From: Ureibacillus aquaedulcis
GTDB taxonomy: Bacteria > Bacillota > Bacilli > Bacillales_A > Planococcaceae
DNA length: 64,000 bases
Reading direction: 5' to 3'
Assembly: GCF_030418165.1 (NCBI RefSeq)
Contig: NZ_JAUHTQ010000002.1
Location: 124,001-188,000, forward strand
Each line of letters opens with the position of its first letter. Position 1 is the stretch's first letter. Made by a program: the position numbers and the translations under genes. The notes below the pieces were generated by a model that saw nothing but the letters and a program-made list of their open reading frames with translations, searched no databases and was not told the origin of the DNA. Below are positions 34,370-43,831 of this stretch, one piece after another.

Positions 34370-36346
34370 TTGGCAATAAATCAGCCAGGGCTCGCATATG
34401 ATGACGATGCCATTCAAGTATTAGAAGGATTAGAAGCGGTTCGGAAGCGACCAGGAATGTATATTGGCTCCACAGACAGTCGAGGTCTTCATCACTTGGT
34501 TTATGAAATAGTGGATAATGCAGTGGATGAAGCTCTAGGTGGTTTTGGATCACATATCATCGTGAAGATTCATGAAGATGGATCGATCAGTGTTCGAGAT
34601 TATGGTCGAGGAATGCCCACAGGGATGCATAAGATGGGGAAACCGACACCCGAAGTCATTTTTACCATTCTTCACGCCGGCGGTAAATTCGGACAAGGCG
34701 GCTATAAAACAAGTGGCGGTTTGCATGGAGTAGGTTCGTCTGTTGTAAATGCACTTTCTAAATTTTTGGAAGTAACGATTTATCGTGATGGGCAAATTTT
34801 CCGTCAACGCTTCGAGCAGGGTGGGAAACCGGTTACAACACTTGAAGTGATTGGAAAAACAAAAGAGACGGGAACAAACGTTCATTTCCTGCCGGATAAG
34901 GATATTTTTTCTGTTACAAAATTTAACTATGATATATTAGCTGAACGTCTTCGTGAATCTGCCTTTTTATTGAAAGGATTAAAAATCGAACTGATTGATG
35001 AACGAGGCGAAGGACAGGCGGATGTTTTTCATTATGAAAACGGCATTGAAGCATTCGTTACGTATCTTAATGAGGAGAAGGATGTTCTTCATCCCGTTAA
35101 ATATGTTGAAGGCTCCCAGGAAGGCATTGAAGTAGAATTCGCCTTCCAGTTTAATGATGGCTATTCGGAAACGATTCTTTCGTTTGTAAACAACGTTAGA
35201 ACTCGAGATGGAGGAACCCATGAAACGGGTGCAAAATCAGCGATGACAAAAGTGTTTAACGAATATGCACGTAAAGTGGGTCTTCTAAAAGAAAAAGATA
35301 AAAATTTGGAAGGAACCGATATTCGTGAAGGGCTTTCTGCCATTGTTTCCGTTCGGATTCCAGAGCACCTCTTGCAGTTTGAAGGCCAAACAAAGAGTAA
35401 ACTGGGAACAACCGAAGCACGTTCTGCGGTTGAGAGCGTCGTACTGGAGCAAATGCTGTATGTGTTGGAAGAGAATGCTGAATTATCGGCTTCGCTTGTA
35501 CGTAAAGCAATACGTGCCCAGCAAGCCCGTGAAGCAGCCCGTAAAGCAAGAGAAGACGCACGAAGCGGAAAAAAGAAAAAATCAAGTACCCTTCTTTCAG
35601 GTAAGTTGACGCCAGCTCAGTCAAAAAATGCTTCGCGAAATGAGCTATATCTTGTAGAGGGTGATTCTGCCGGAGGATCTGCCAAACAAGGGCGTGATCG
35701 TACGTTCCAAGCTATTTTGCCTCTGCGCGGGAAAGTAATTAATACTGAAAAAGCTAAACTATCCGACATCATGAAAAATGAAGAGATTTCAACTATTATC
35801 CATACGATTGGTGCAGGTGTAGGAGCAGAATTCAATATAGAAGATTCAGCATACAACAAAGTCATCATCATGACCGATGCAGATACAGACGGTGCTCATA
35901 TTCAGGTATTGCTGTTAACTTTCTTCTATAAATATATGAGGCCCTTAATTGATGCAGGTAAAGTATATATTGCGTTGCCGCCACTTTATAAAGTTTCGAG
36001 AGGCACAGGCAAAAAAGAAGTTATCGAGTATGCCTGGACGGAGAAAGAATTGCAATCCGCCATCCAAAAAGTCGGCAAGGGCTATATGCTTCAACGCTAT
36101 AAAGGATTGGGCGAGATGAATGCCGATCAATTATGGGATACAACTATGAACCCAGAAACAAGAACATTAATTCGTGTAACAATCGAGGACGGAGCACGAG
36201 CGGAACGTCGAGTAACAACACTTATGGGTGATAAAGTTGAACCAAGACGTAAGTGGATTGAATCGAATGTTGATTTTGGTATGGAGGATGACTTAAATAT
36301 CCTGGATAGTGATTTCATCCAACATGAGGAGGATTTAGAAGTATGA
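34370..36346 (+). CDS. parE: DNA topoisomerase IV subunit B
   Basis: 658 residues. GHKL ATPase: EIVDNAVDEALGG, VRDYGRGMPTG, KTSGGLHGVGSSVVNALS; the QTKSKLGTTEAR loop; TOPRIM: LVEGDSAGGSAKQGRDRTFQ, LPLRGKVINTEKA and MTDADTDGAHIQ. It hydrolyses ATP to drive strand passage and, with ParC, decatenates daughter chromosomes. ParE rather than GyrB is shown by the following parC, the plsY/yneR neighbourhood and the start LAYDDDAIQVLEGLEAVRKR. TTG start with GGAGGGGG upstream. Stop overlaps the parC ATG. Confidence 0.97.
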   Translation: MAINQPGLAYDDDAIQVLEGLEAVRKRPGMYIGSTDSRGLHHLVYEIVDNAVDEALGGFGSHIIVKIHEDGSISVRDYGRGMPTGMHKMGKPTPEVIFTILHAGGKFGQGGYKTSGGLHGVGSSVVNALSKFLEVTIYRDGQIFRQRFEQGGKPVTTLEVIGKTKETGTNVHFLPDKDIFSVTKFNYDILAERLRESAFLLKGLKIELIDERGEGQADVFHYENGIEAFVTYLNEEKDVLHPVKYVEGSQEGIEVEFAFQFNDGYSETILSFVNNVRTRDGGTHETGAKSAMTKVFNEYARKVGLLKEKDKNLEGTDIREGLSAIVSVRIPEHLLQFEGQTKSKLGTTEARSAVESVVLEQMLYVLEENAELSASLVRKAIRAQQAREAARKAREDARSGKKKKSSTLLSGKLTPAQSKNASRNELYLVEGDSAGGSAKQGRDRTFQAILPLRGKVINTEKAKLSDIMKNEEISTIIHTIGAGVGAEFNIEDSAYNKVIIMTDADTDGAHIQVLLLTFFYKYMRPLIDAGKVYIALPPLYKVSRGTGKKEVIEYAWTEKELQSAIQKVGKGYMLQRYKGLGEMNADQLWDTTMNPETRTLIRVTIEDGARAERRVTTLMGDKVEPRRKWIESNVDFGMEDDLNILDSDFIQHEEDLEV

Positions 36347-38784
36347 CGACACCCGAACGATTTCAAGAATTACCTTTAGAAGAAGTGATGGGCGATCGGT
36401 TCGGTCGTTATAGTAAGTACATCATTCAGGACCGTGCTCTTCCTGATGCAAGAGATGGTCTTAAACCCGTGCAACGGCGAATTCTTTTTGCCATGTTCAA
36501 TGAAGGAAACACAAACGATAAGCCTTTCCGTAAATCTGCTAAGACAGTCGGGAATGTTATCGGTAATTTCCATCCACATGGTGATACTTCAGTATACGAT
36601 GCAATGGTGCGTTTAAGCCAAGATTGGAAAATGCGTCACATGCTTATTGAGATGCATGGGAACAATGGTTCGGTCGATGGTGATCCTCCGGCAGCAATGC
36701 GTTATACAGAGGCGCGTTTATCTTCTATCGCTGCAGAGATGCTGCGTGATATTAATAAAAATACGGTGGATTTCGTTCCAAACTTTGATGATCAGGACTT
36801 AGAACCAACTGTTTTGCCTGCTAGATTCCCGAACCTGCTTGTAAACGGCTCAACAGGAATATCGGCCGGCTACGCAACAGATATTCCGCCACATAATTTA
36901 ACGGAATCACTGGATGCCGTATTAATGCGATTGGATAACCCGAAATGTACAGTAGACGATTTAATGACGGTTATAAAAGGACCTGACTTTCCAACTGGTG
37001 GAATTATCCAAGGAATTGAAGGTATCAAGAAGGCTTATGAAACAGGCAGAGGGAAGATCATCGTTCGCTCTAAAGCAACAATCGAACCACTAAAGGGTGG
37101 AAAAGAACAAATCATTATTACCGAGCTTCCATTCGAAGTGAATAAAGCGAGCTTGGTTAAGAAAATTGATGAACAAAGGGTAGATAAGCGTCTGGAAGGG
37201 ATCGCTGAAATTCGTGATGAATCAGACCGTACTGGTCTCCGGATTGTTATCGAGCTAAAGAAGGATGTACAAGCTGTTGGTATATTAAACTACCTTTATA
37301 AATCAACAGAACTACAAGTCAACTACAATTTTAATATGATTGCCATCCACAATCGTCGTCCTACCATGATGACTTTGCCTTTAATGCTGGATTCATATAT
37401 TTCACACCAAAAAGATGTAGTGACAAAACGTTCCCGCTTTGACCTAAAAAAAGCAAATGACCGCTTACATATCGTTGAAGGGTTAATTAAGGCTATATCA
37501 ATATTGGATGAAGTTATCGTAACAATCCGCGCCTCAAAAGATAAACGAGATGCTAAAGCAAATTTAGAAGCTCAATTTGCTTTTACGGAAGCCCAATCGG
37601 AAGCAATTGTTAGTTTACAACTATATCGTTTAACAAACACAGATATTACCGAATTGCGCGCAGAACAAGAAGAGCTCGAAAAATCAATTGCAAAACTAAA
37701 GCTTATTCTAGGGAATGAAAAACAATTGATTAAAGTTATTAAATCAGAGCTAGCCGACATCCGCCGTAAGTTTGCAGAAGAACGCCGTTCAGTTATCCAA
37801 GCTGAAATTGAAGAAATCAAATTAACTTTAGATGTACTGGTTCCTAGTGAAGAAGTGGTGGTAACCGTAACAAAAGACGGTTATGTAAAACGGACAAGTA
37901 TACGATCCCATTCCGCATCAAACGGTCAGGATTTTGCCATGAAGGACTCAGATTATCTCTTATTCGAAGAAACATTAAATACTCAGCATCATTTACTTAT
38001 CTTTACGAATAAGGGGAATTATATTTATCAACCTGTCCATGAGCTGCCTGATATTCGATGGAAGGATCTTGGCCAACATCTATCAAGTATCGTTCCAATC
38101 GACCAGGATGAAGAAATTATCGAGGTGGTCGGAATCGAGAAATTCGACCAGGAAAACGTTTATGTACTTACGGCTACTAAAGATGGCCAGATCAAGCGTT
38201 CTTCACTAGCGGATTATTCTGTTACCCGCTACTCAAAACCTATTAAAACGATGAATCTTAAAGGCGAGGATGAAATGATTTTCGCTCAACTCGTTTCAGC
38301 AGAAACAGAGATTATGTTAACAACATACCAAAGTTATAGTCTTCGCTTTGATATCGAAGAAATTCCCGTTACTGGTGTAAAAACAGGTGGCGTCAAGGGG
38401 ATTAATTTGAAAGAAGGGGATGTATTAACAGCCGTAAATCTGTTGCATTCTGAACAAGAGCAAGAAGTCATTATCGTTACACAGCGTGGTGCAGTAAAAC
38501 GTATGAATGTGTCCGAAGTTGAAAAAAGCACGCGGGCAAAAAGGGGAGTTGTCGTTTTAAAAGAGCTAAAATCGAATCCTCACCGTATTTTTGATGTGAA
38601 AATTGTTCAAACGGGCGATATCGTCTTATTGGAAACTGAGGAAAACGTGAAAGAAACGATTGATGTGAAGAACCTATCAAAAGCTGATCGATATTCAAAT
38701 GGCTCATTGAAAATCGATGTATCTAATGATGGCGCACTTCTCCGCGTTAAAGTTTTGCCGGCAATAAATTTGGATAAAAACTAA
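36343..38784 (+). CDS. parC: DNA topoisomerase IV subunit A
   Basis: 813 residues. Opening DRFGRYSKYIIQDRALPDAR, quinolone-pocket region NFHPHGDTSVYDAMVRLSQ, catalytic Tyr in AMRYTEARLSSIA (about residue 121), and a C-terminal beta-pinwheel of repeated KDGYVKRTS/TKDGQIKRSS blades. The enzyme cuts and rejoins DNA for decatenation. It begins within the last codon of parE (ATGA overlap) with GAGGAGG upstream, so subunits are made together. A terminator follows immediately. The quinolone-contact positions are Thr and Asp rather than the Ser and Glu usual for Gram-positive ParC. Confidence 0.97.
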   Translation: MTTPERFQELPLEEVMGDRFGRYSKYIIQDRALPDARDGLKPVQRRILFAMFNEGNTNDKPFRKSAKTVGNVIGNFHPHGDTSVYDAMVRLSQDWKMRHMLIEMHGNNGSVDGDPPAAMRYTEARLSSIAAEMLRDINKNTVDFVPNFDDQDLEPTVLPARFPNLLVNGSTGISAGYATDIPPHNLTESLDAVLMRLDNPKCTVDDLMTVIKGPDFPTGGIIQGIEGIKKAYETGRGKIIVRSKATIEPLKGGKEQIIITELPFEVNKASLVKKIDEQRVDKRLEGIAEIRDESDRTGLRIVIELKKDVQAVGILNYLYKSTELQVNYNFNMIAIHNRRPTMMTLPLMLDSYISHQKDVVTKRSRFDLKKANDRLHIVEGLIKAISILDEVIVTIRASKDKRDAKANLEAQFAFTEAQSEAIVSLQLYRLTNTDITELRAEQEELEKSIAKLKLILGNEKQLIKVIKSELADIRRKFAEERRSVIQAEIEEIKLTLDVLVPSEEVVVTVTKDGYVKRTSIRSHSASNGQDFAMKDSDYLLFEETLNTQHHLLIFTNKGNYIYQPVHELPDIRWKDLGQHLSSIVPIDQDEEIIEVVGIEKFDQENVYVLTATKDGQIKRSSLADYSVTRYSKPIKTMNLKGEDEMIFAQLVSAETEIMLTTYQSYSLRFDIEEIPVTGVKTGGVKGINLKEGDVLTAVNLLHSEQEQEVIIVTQRGAVKRMNVSEVEKSTRAKRGVVVLKELKSNPHRIFDVKIVQTGDIVLLETEENVKETIDVKNLSKADRYSNGSLKIDVSNDGALLRVKVLPAINLDKN

Positions 38785-38791
38785 TGTATAT

Positions 38792-38831
38792 AGATCGGTA
38801 AAAGCGTTATATCGTTTTTACCGATTTTTAT
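38792..38831 (+). terminator. Rho-independent terminator of parEC
   Basis: Stem ATCGGTAAAA(A)/TTTTTACCGAT, 11-base loop, TTTTTATT; the A-rich left arm may also allow leftward use. Confidence 0.85.
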
Positions 38832-39127
38832 TGTATATATCCACTTGAATAATATAACTTTTTGAATAAGACATGTCTCAGTTCAGTTTTAGAGCTATTG
38901 CCAATAACATGATTATGACCAAAAGAAAAGGCATTTCCAGAGGAATCAGTGTGATTGACCTGGAAATGCCTTTTATGCTTCTTATATCGTTTGTCCAAGG
39001 ATTCTCTTTTTGTCTTTGTCATACGTACGTGTGTACTGAAATCTAGCTGACTGCGTTGTGTCGTCACATCTTTTCCTTGCTCGCGTAGTTGTTTTAATCT
39101 TTTTTTCTTTGCTTGAGAGTTAGCCAT
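38828..39127 (-). CDS. Small basic conserved hypothetical protein
   Basis: 99 residues, very Lys/Arg-rich: MANSQAKKKRLKQLREQGKD, then QRSQLDFSTHVRMTKTKRES. Small proteins with this AKKKR...GRDV...TRKTKT pattern are common unnamed proteins in Bacilli and the charge suggests nucleic-acid or ribosome association (inference). The last 50 residues are more variable. AGAGGTGA lies four bases before the ATG. It ends within the parC terminator on the opposite strand. Confidence 0.65.
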   Translation of the reverse strand: MANSQAKKKRLKQLREQGKDVTTQRSQLDFSTHVRMTKTKRESLDKRYKKHKRHFQVNHTDSSGNAFSFGHNHVIGNSSKTELRHVLFKKLYYSSGYIQ

Positions 39128-39195
39128 TATCTCACCTCTAATGTTTATTTGTTATTATCTTATTCCATTCTGGAATAAAAGGGAAGCAAGAAATA

Positions 39196-39228
39196 AGAAA
39201 AACCCCGGGTTGCTAGAACTCGGGGTTA
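39196..39228 (-). terminator. Rho-independent terminator of the symporter gene
   Basis: Stem AACCCCG..GTT/AAC..CGGGGTT read leftward, followed by TTTTTCTT. Confidence 0.8.
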
Positions 39229-39240
39229 ATCCAAATTAAA

Positions 39241-40785
39241 TTAGTGTGAAACGTCGTGAACTGAAATACCAGTTTGAGCTTTTACGTCAACTTCACGGTA
39301 TTTAGCTTCATCCGTTTCCTTGGAAAGAATTGTACCGATCCATCCACCTATGAAACCAAGAGGAACAGAAACGATTGCTGGGTTGCCTAATGGGAATAAA
39401 GCTTCCCCAACAAAGATTGCCGCACCTTCAACTGGATTCCAAACGTTTGGAGAAAGGGCCACCAAGATTAAGGCAGAGATTAAACCTGTTAACATACCAA
39501 CTACAGCACCATTTGTATTGAATCGTTTCCAGTAAATTGTGTAAATAATTACTGGCAAGTTTGATGAAGCCGCAATACAGAATGCTAAAGATACTAAGAA
39601 AGCTACGTTTAGTGATTGTGCCCCTAAGGCTAAAATAATGGAAACAACTGAAATAATGATTGATCCTACACGAGCAGCAACCACTTGTTCTCTTTCAGAA
39701 ACTTTTCCTTTTTTAATAATTTGGCCATAGATATCATGTGATAGGGCAGATGCACCAGAAAGTACAAGACCTGCTACTACCGCTAGAATTGTTGCAAAGG
39801 CAACCGCACATACGAAGGAGAAAAGTATATCTCCACCTAAAGCCTGAGCAAGAAGTGGGGCAGCCATGTTCCCGGCAGCGTTTGCAGCCACAATATCTTC
39901 TTTACCTACAAATGCTGCAGCACCGAATCCTAAGAAGATTGTTAATACATAGAAGATACCTACAATCCAAGTTGCCCAAATTACAGAAGAACGGGCTGTC
40001 TGTGCATCTTTTACAGTGAAGAAACGCATCAGGATGTGAGGAAGGCCAGCTGTACCTAAAACCAATGCGATTAACATAGAAATCGTATCAATACCATTTG
40101 TATATTTTAATCCCGGATTTAAATAAGCAGCTCCAGCTTCCGTTTTAGTTGTCATTTCTGAGAACATTGTTAAAATATTAAAATCGAATTTAGCTAAAAC
40201 TAAGAATGAAATAATAACTGTACCTAACATTAATAAACAAGCTTTAATAATTTGTACCCAAGACGTTGCAGTCATACCACCGAATAATACGTAGACGGTC
40301 ATCATGAAGCCTACAAGCAGTACCGCGATCCAATAGTCGATACCCAATAATAATTGAATAAGTGCACCTGCACCAACAAGTTGTGCAATCATGTAGAATA
40401 ATACAATTACAATTGAACTTAATGCAGCAGTTCCACGTACCTTCTTTGCATCAAAACGAGCAGAAATCATATCCGCTAATGTAAATTTCCCTAGATTACG
40501 TAATGGCTCAGCCACGATGTATAAAACCACTAAATAAGCTACCAGGTAACCTAAAGAGAAGAAGAATCCATCGAATCCAGCTAGAGCAATTGATCCGGCG
40601 ATACCAAGGAAAGACGCAGCAGATAAATAGTCACCAGAGATAGCTAGTCCATTTTGCCAACCACTTAAACCTCCACCAGCAGTATAGAAATCACTGGCAG
40701 TACTTGTTTTTCTAGAAGCCCACCATGTTATGGCTAATGTTAATCCTACGATTGCTACGAACATAATAATAGCTGTTGCACTCAT
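39241..40785 (-). CDS. Sodium:solute symporter, cation/acetate symporter-like (ActP/MctP)
   Basis: 514 residues with about 13 membrane helices of the SSS family: TWWASRKTSTASDFYTAGGG, SGDYLSAASFLGIAGSIA, ISARFDAKKVRGTAALSSI, GLPHILMRFFTVKDA, VVAGLVLSGASALSHDIYG. The pairing with an upstream DUF485 gene (one-base junction) is diagnostic of the ActP/YjcH acetate-type uptake systems, so the substrate is probably acetate or another short monocarboxylate taken up with Na+. The operon is leftward; a cre-like site at 41191 suggests catabolite repression. Confidence 0.92.
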   Translation of the reverse strand: MSATAIIMFVAIVGLTLAITWWASRKTSTASDFYTAGGGLSGWQNGLAISGDYLSAASFLGIAGSIALAGFDGFFFSLGYLVAYLVVLYIVAEPLRNLGKFTLADMISARFDAKKVRGTAALSSIVIVLFYMIAQLVGAGALIQLLLGIDYWIAVLLVGFMMTVYVLFGGMTATSWVQIIKACLLMLGTVIISFLVLAKFDFNILTMFSEMTTKTEAGAAYLNPGLKYTNGIDTISMLIALVLGTAGLPHILMRFFTVKDAQTARSSVIWATWIVGIFYVLTIFLGFGAAAFVGKEDIVAANAAGNMAAPLLAQALGGDILFSFVCAVAFATILAVVAGLVLSGASALSHDIYGQIIKKGKVSEREQVVAARVGSIIISVVSIILALGAQSLNVAFLVSLAFCIAASSNLPVIIYTIYWKRFNTNGAVVGMLTGLISALILVALSPNVWNPVEGAAIFVGEALFPLGNPAIVSVPLGFIGGWIGTILSKETDEAKYREVDVKAQTGISVHDVSH

Positions 40786-41108
40786 TATCGAACACCTCTC
40801 TCATATTCTTCGATAATTGCTTTTGCTTCCTTATCGAAAGAATTTGCCTTTGCTACGTACAAGTGAGCTAATCCCCAAGTCATGATAAATAGCCCAGCAG
40901 AGTAGAACCACACCCAAGTAATTTCCCCAACAGCCTTTTGGTGCAGAATTTCTGTAAATGACGTTAAGATCGGTAATAACAAGTAAGCAGACAGAAAGAT
41001 TACTGTAAGAGTCCATAAGAAACTATTCTTCTTTTTTGTTAACTGTTTGAATGATTCCATTTCTGCTATCTTGTCATAATTAATGTTATCCCTTAAATTC
41101 CCCGCCAT
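40785..41108 (-). CDS. DUF485 membrane protein (YjcH-like), symporter partner
   Basis: 107 residues, two membrane helices (SFLWTLTVIFLSAYLLLPIL and TWVWFYSAGLFIMTWGLAHL) with FKQLTKKKNSF before the first and a C-terminal AKAIIEEYERG. DUF485 proteins are co-encoded with ActP-type symporters and probably assist them. ATG 41108 has AAAAGGGGG upstream and is preferred over 41114. The stop overlaps the symporter start by one base (TAATG). Confidence 0.88.
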   Translation of the reverse strand: MAGNLRDNINYDKIAEMESFKQLTKKKNSFLWTLTVIFLSAYLLLPILTSFTEILHQKAVGEITWVWFYSAGLFIMTWGLAHLYVAKANSFDKEAKAIIEEYERGVR

Positions 41109-41576
41109 ACACATCCCCCTTTTTTCAGTTGTTTTTTTCTACTTTGTGTTTGTAAAATTCTATTTTAATAGTTTTTACATTTTTCATTTTATTTAAGCGT
41201 TCACAAAATTGCAATACTTTTTATTTAAATAATATATAAATTTTTGAAAATTTTCAGGATTATTAGAGAATTTATTTACAAAAACGAATAAAAATGAGGT
41301 TTTCAAATAAAAAGTACCTATTTTCTTATATGTATAAAGTAGAAAATATGAAAATATTTGATTATTGACAAAATGTTTTAAACTTAATTTAACAATTTAG
41401 AAATAGGGAAAATAGTAAAAATTATTATTCTGTAATAAACTTTTTAGGATAACGGGGATAATTAAAAAGCAAAATTTAAAAAAATAATATCGGAAAATAG
41501 ATAGAAATTAATCTTTTCCCTGCATACTTACTTCATATTTTTAAATTATAATAAAGCATAAAAGGTGGGGAGTTTA
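41109..41576. other. Very AT-rich divergent regulatory region
   Basis: About 470 bases between the leftward symporter operon and the rightward sensor kinase, with long A and T tracts. Contains the cre-like site at 41191 and the kinase ribosome binding site; no ORF or RNA gene recognised. Confidence 0.45.
41191..41205 (-). promoter_or_regulatory. cre-like site (CcpA) upstream of symporter operon
   Basis: The string ATTTAAGCGTTCACA matches the catabolite-response element WTGNAARCGNWWWCA at all but two positions. It lies about 85 bases before the DUF485 start, where it could repress acetate uptake on glucose. Confidence 0.3.
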
Positions 41577-42932
41577 TTGAATATCTCAACAAAGTTGGCG
41601 ATGTGTTTTTTTGCAGTAGTACTCATTCTACAATTACTGCTAATGTTCTATCTTCACCGAAACATCATAGATACTCGAATCAATGAAGAATTTTCCAGAT
41701 TATTGGCTTATGGTGCAAATCATCGAGATGTCTTAATGGATAATTACTCAGAATCTACAATCCACCATATCGTACTGATGGAGAATAATAATGATAGAGA
41801 AGTTAGCATTATAAATAACGAAGGGAAAATAATCGGCAGTTCTTATGAAAATAATCAAATACTGGATAGATATATCCCTTTAGCGTTAAAGGAAAATGTC
41901 ATAATTGATTCAATTCTAGTTTCAGATTACAAGGATTCTCCCTATATCGTAAGTGTACATCCATATCAAAATGGGGAGCATGGAGGGTATGTGCTCATGT
42001 TCCAAAGTACACAGTCGATTAATAAAATGATAAATGATCTGACGAAACACTTTGGTATAGCTGGGGCAACAAGTGTTGTTATTATCCTGGTTGTTTACGG
42101 TATCCTATCGAAAATCCTTACTAGGCCCCTTATACATATGAAGAAAGCTACCGAGAAATTAAGCAAAGGGGATTTCGAAGTTACACTTCCTCATCACAGC
42201 AAAGATGAGCTTGGAGAACTATCAGTGTCTATACAAAAACTTGCAAAGGATCTAGAACGGTTGAAAAAGGAAAGAAATGAATTCCTTGCATCTGTATCAC
42301 ATGAGTTAAGTACACCTTTAACATACTTGATTGGTTATACAAAAGTAGCAATGCGAAAAGATTTAAACGAAACTGAACGACAGCATTATCTTTCAATAAT
42401 TTCAGAAGAAGCGACTCGTATGAAAGACCTTGTGAAAAATCTGCTCGACTTAGCAAAAATCGATGAAAATAACTTCACGGTGTCTAAAGAGTATTTTTGG
42501 TCCCAACCATTTCTGCACAAAATAATTAATCTTGTAGAACCGTCCTATAGACAAAAAAATTTGCAATTAACTTTATTAAACCAGACGAATTTTCAAATAT
42601 GTGCCGATTCTTTACGATTACAACAAATACTTCTTAACCTTCTGGATAATGCAATGAAATATTCCGAAGAGAATACAGAAATACACTTAGAAGTCTATCA
42701 ACAAAATAACCAAACTGTTTTGACAGTAAGAGATCAAGGGATCGGCATTGCGCCTGACGATATTGAGTTTATTTACGACAGACTGTACCGGGTAGAAAAA
42801 TCACGATCTCGTACATATGGAGGTTCTGGTATCGGGCTTTCAGTAGTCAAGAAGTTAGTTGAGGCACATGGGGGTACGATTGAAGTGGAAAGCAAACTGG
42901 GAAAAGGTACCGTATTTACGGTAACAATTTAA
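41577..42932 (+). CDS. Sensor histidine kinase
   Basis: 451 residues: membrane helix at about 6-27, external sensor of about 125 residues, second helix at about 157-180, HAMP (RPLIHMKKATEKLSKGDFEV), phosphoacceptor SVSHELSTPLTYLIGYTKV (His about 241), then the ATPase domain with NLLDNAMKYS, VRDQGIGIAPDD and YGGSGIGLSVVKKLVEAHGG. It phosphorylates the response regulator 20 bases downstream. Kinase before regulator is the less common order. TTG 41577 lies after GGTGGGGA. The YdhK lipoprotein that follows suggests a metal or envelope signal, which is inference. Confidence 0.93.
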   Translation: MNISTKLAMCFFAVVLILQLLLMFYLHRNIIDTRINEEFSRLLAYGANHRDVLMDNYSESTIHHIVLMENNNDREVSIINNEGKIIGSSYENNQILDRYIPLALKENVIIDSILVSDYKDSPYIVSVHPYQNGEHGGYVLMFQSTQSINKMINDLTKHFGIAGATSVVIILVVYGILSKILTRPLIHMKKATEKLSKGDFEVTLPHHSKDELGELSVSIQKLAKDLERLKKERNEFLASVSHELSTPLTYLIGYTKVAMRKDLNETERQHYLSIISEEATRMKDLVKNLLDLAKIDENNFTVSKEYFWSQPFLHKIINLVEPSYRQKNLQLTLLNQTNFQICADSLRLQQILLNLLDNAMKYSEENTEIHLEVYQQNNQTVLTVRDQGIGIAPDDIEFIYDRLYRVEKSRSRTYGGSGIGLSVVKKLVEAHGGTIEVESKLGKGTVFTVTI

Positions 42933-42952
42933 TTCGGAGGCTTACAAGGATC

Positions 42953-43627
42953 ATGCAAACCGCACTTTTAGTAGATGATGAACAACGCATGCTGGAATTG
43001 ATAGAATTATTTCTAATTCCACTCGGAATTACATGCATAAAGGAGACTAGGGGAATAAACGCCATTGATAGATTAAAAAAAGAAGACATACAATTTGTTC
43101 TTCTGGATGTGATGATGCCGGAAATGAATGGTTGGGAAGTATGTAAAGCAATACGTGAATTCTCCGACGTTCCAATTATTATGCTGACTGCTAGATCAGA
43201 TAAAACAGATTTAGTAAAAGGTTTAAATAATGGAGCCGATGATTATATTACAAAACCTTTTGATGATCGTGAGTTAGTTGCAAGAATTAACGCAGTATTA
43301 AGGCGTACTTCAAATAACGAAAACACGGATATAATTAGTTTTGGCGATATTACCTTAAATAGTGAAACGTACTGTCTGAAATATTCTGAACAAACGGTTC
43401 AATTAACATTAAAGGAGTTTTTCATCATAAAAGCTCTCATCTCCCGACCAGAGAAAACTTATACTCGAGAAGAACTACTAAATATCGCCTGGGAATACGA
43501 AACAGAAACAGATATCCGTACAGTTGATTCTCATATTCGTAATTTAAGGGAAAAACTTAAGAGAGCTGGATTTCCAACAGAAAATTTCATAAAAACTGTT
43601 TGGGGCATTGGTTATAAATGGAACTAA
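42953..43627 (+). CDS. OmpR/PhoB family response regulator
   Basis: 224 residues. Receiver domain with acidic pair VDDEQRML, phosphoacceptor VLLDVMMPEMNGWEV (Asp about 54), LTAR and YITKPFDDRELVARI; C-terminal winged helix with LTLKEFFIIKALISRPEKTY, VDSHIRNLREKLKRAG and VWGIGYKW. It pairs with the kinase immediately upstream; GGAGG is 12 bases and AAGG three bases before the ATG. Likely target is the YdhK lipoprotein gene about 200 bases downstream. Confidence 0.94.
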   Translation: MQTALLVDDEQRMLELIELFLIPLGITCIKETRGINAIDRLKKEDIQFVLLDVMMPEMNGWEVCKAIREFSDVPIIMLTARSDKTDLVKGLNNGADDYITKPFDDRELVARINAVLRRTSNNENTDIISFGDITLNSETYCLKYSEQTVQLTLKEFFIIKALISRPEKTYTREELLNIAWEYETETDIRTVDSHIRNLREKLKRAGFPTENFIKTVWGIGYKWN

Positions 43628-43831
43628 AAGGGGTAGAGTAATATAAGGACACTACATTTCACCGCTAAAAATATCCGTGTCAGGATTCAATAATTTATTG
43701 TGGAATGCGATCTATTTTTCAATCGCCAGAATTATATATTCCTTCATCCTGCATAAATTTTGCAAATTTCAAGTTTATAATTTGAATTGTAGAATGAATG
43801 ACATAATAAGGGTGTTTTTGGAGGGATATTG

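Noticed and set aside
39738-40019. 93-residue plus-strand frame
   Set aside because: Gln/Leu/Arg-rich antisense shadow of the sodium:solute symporter gene.
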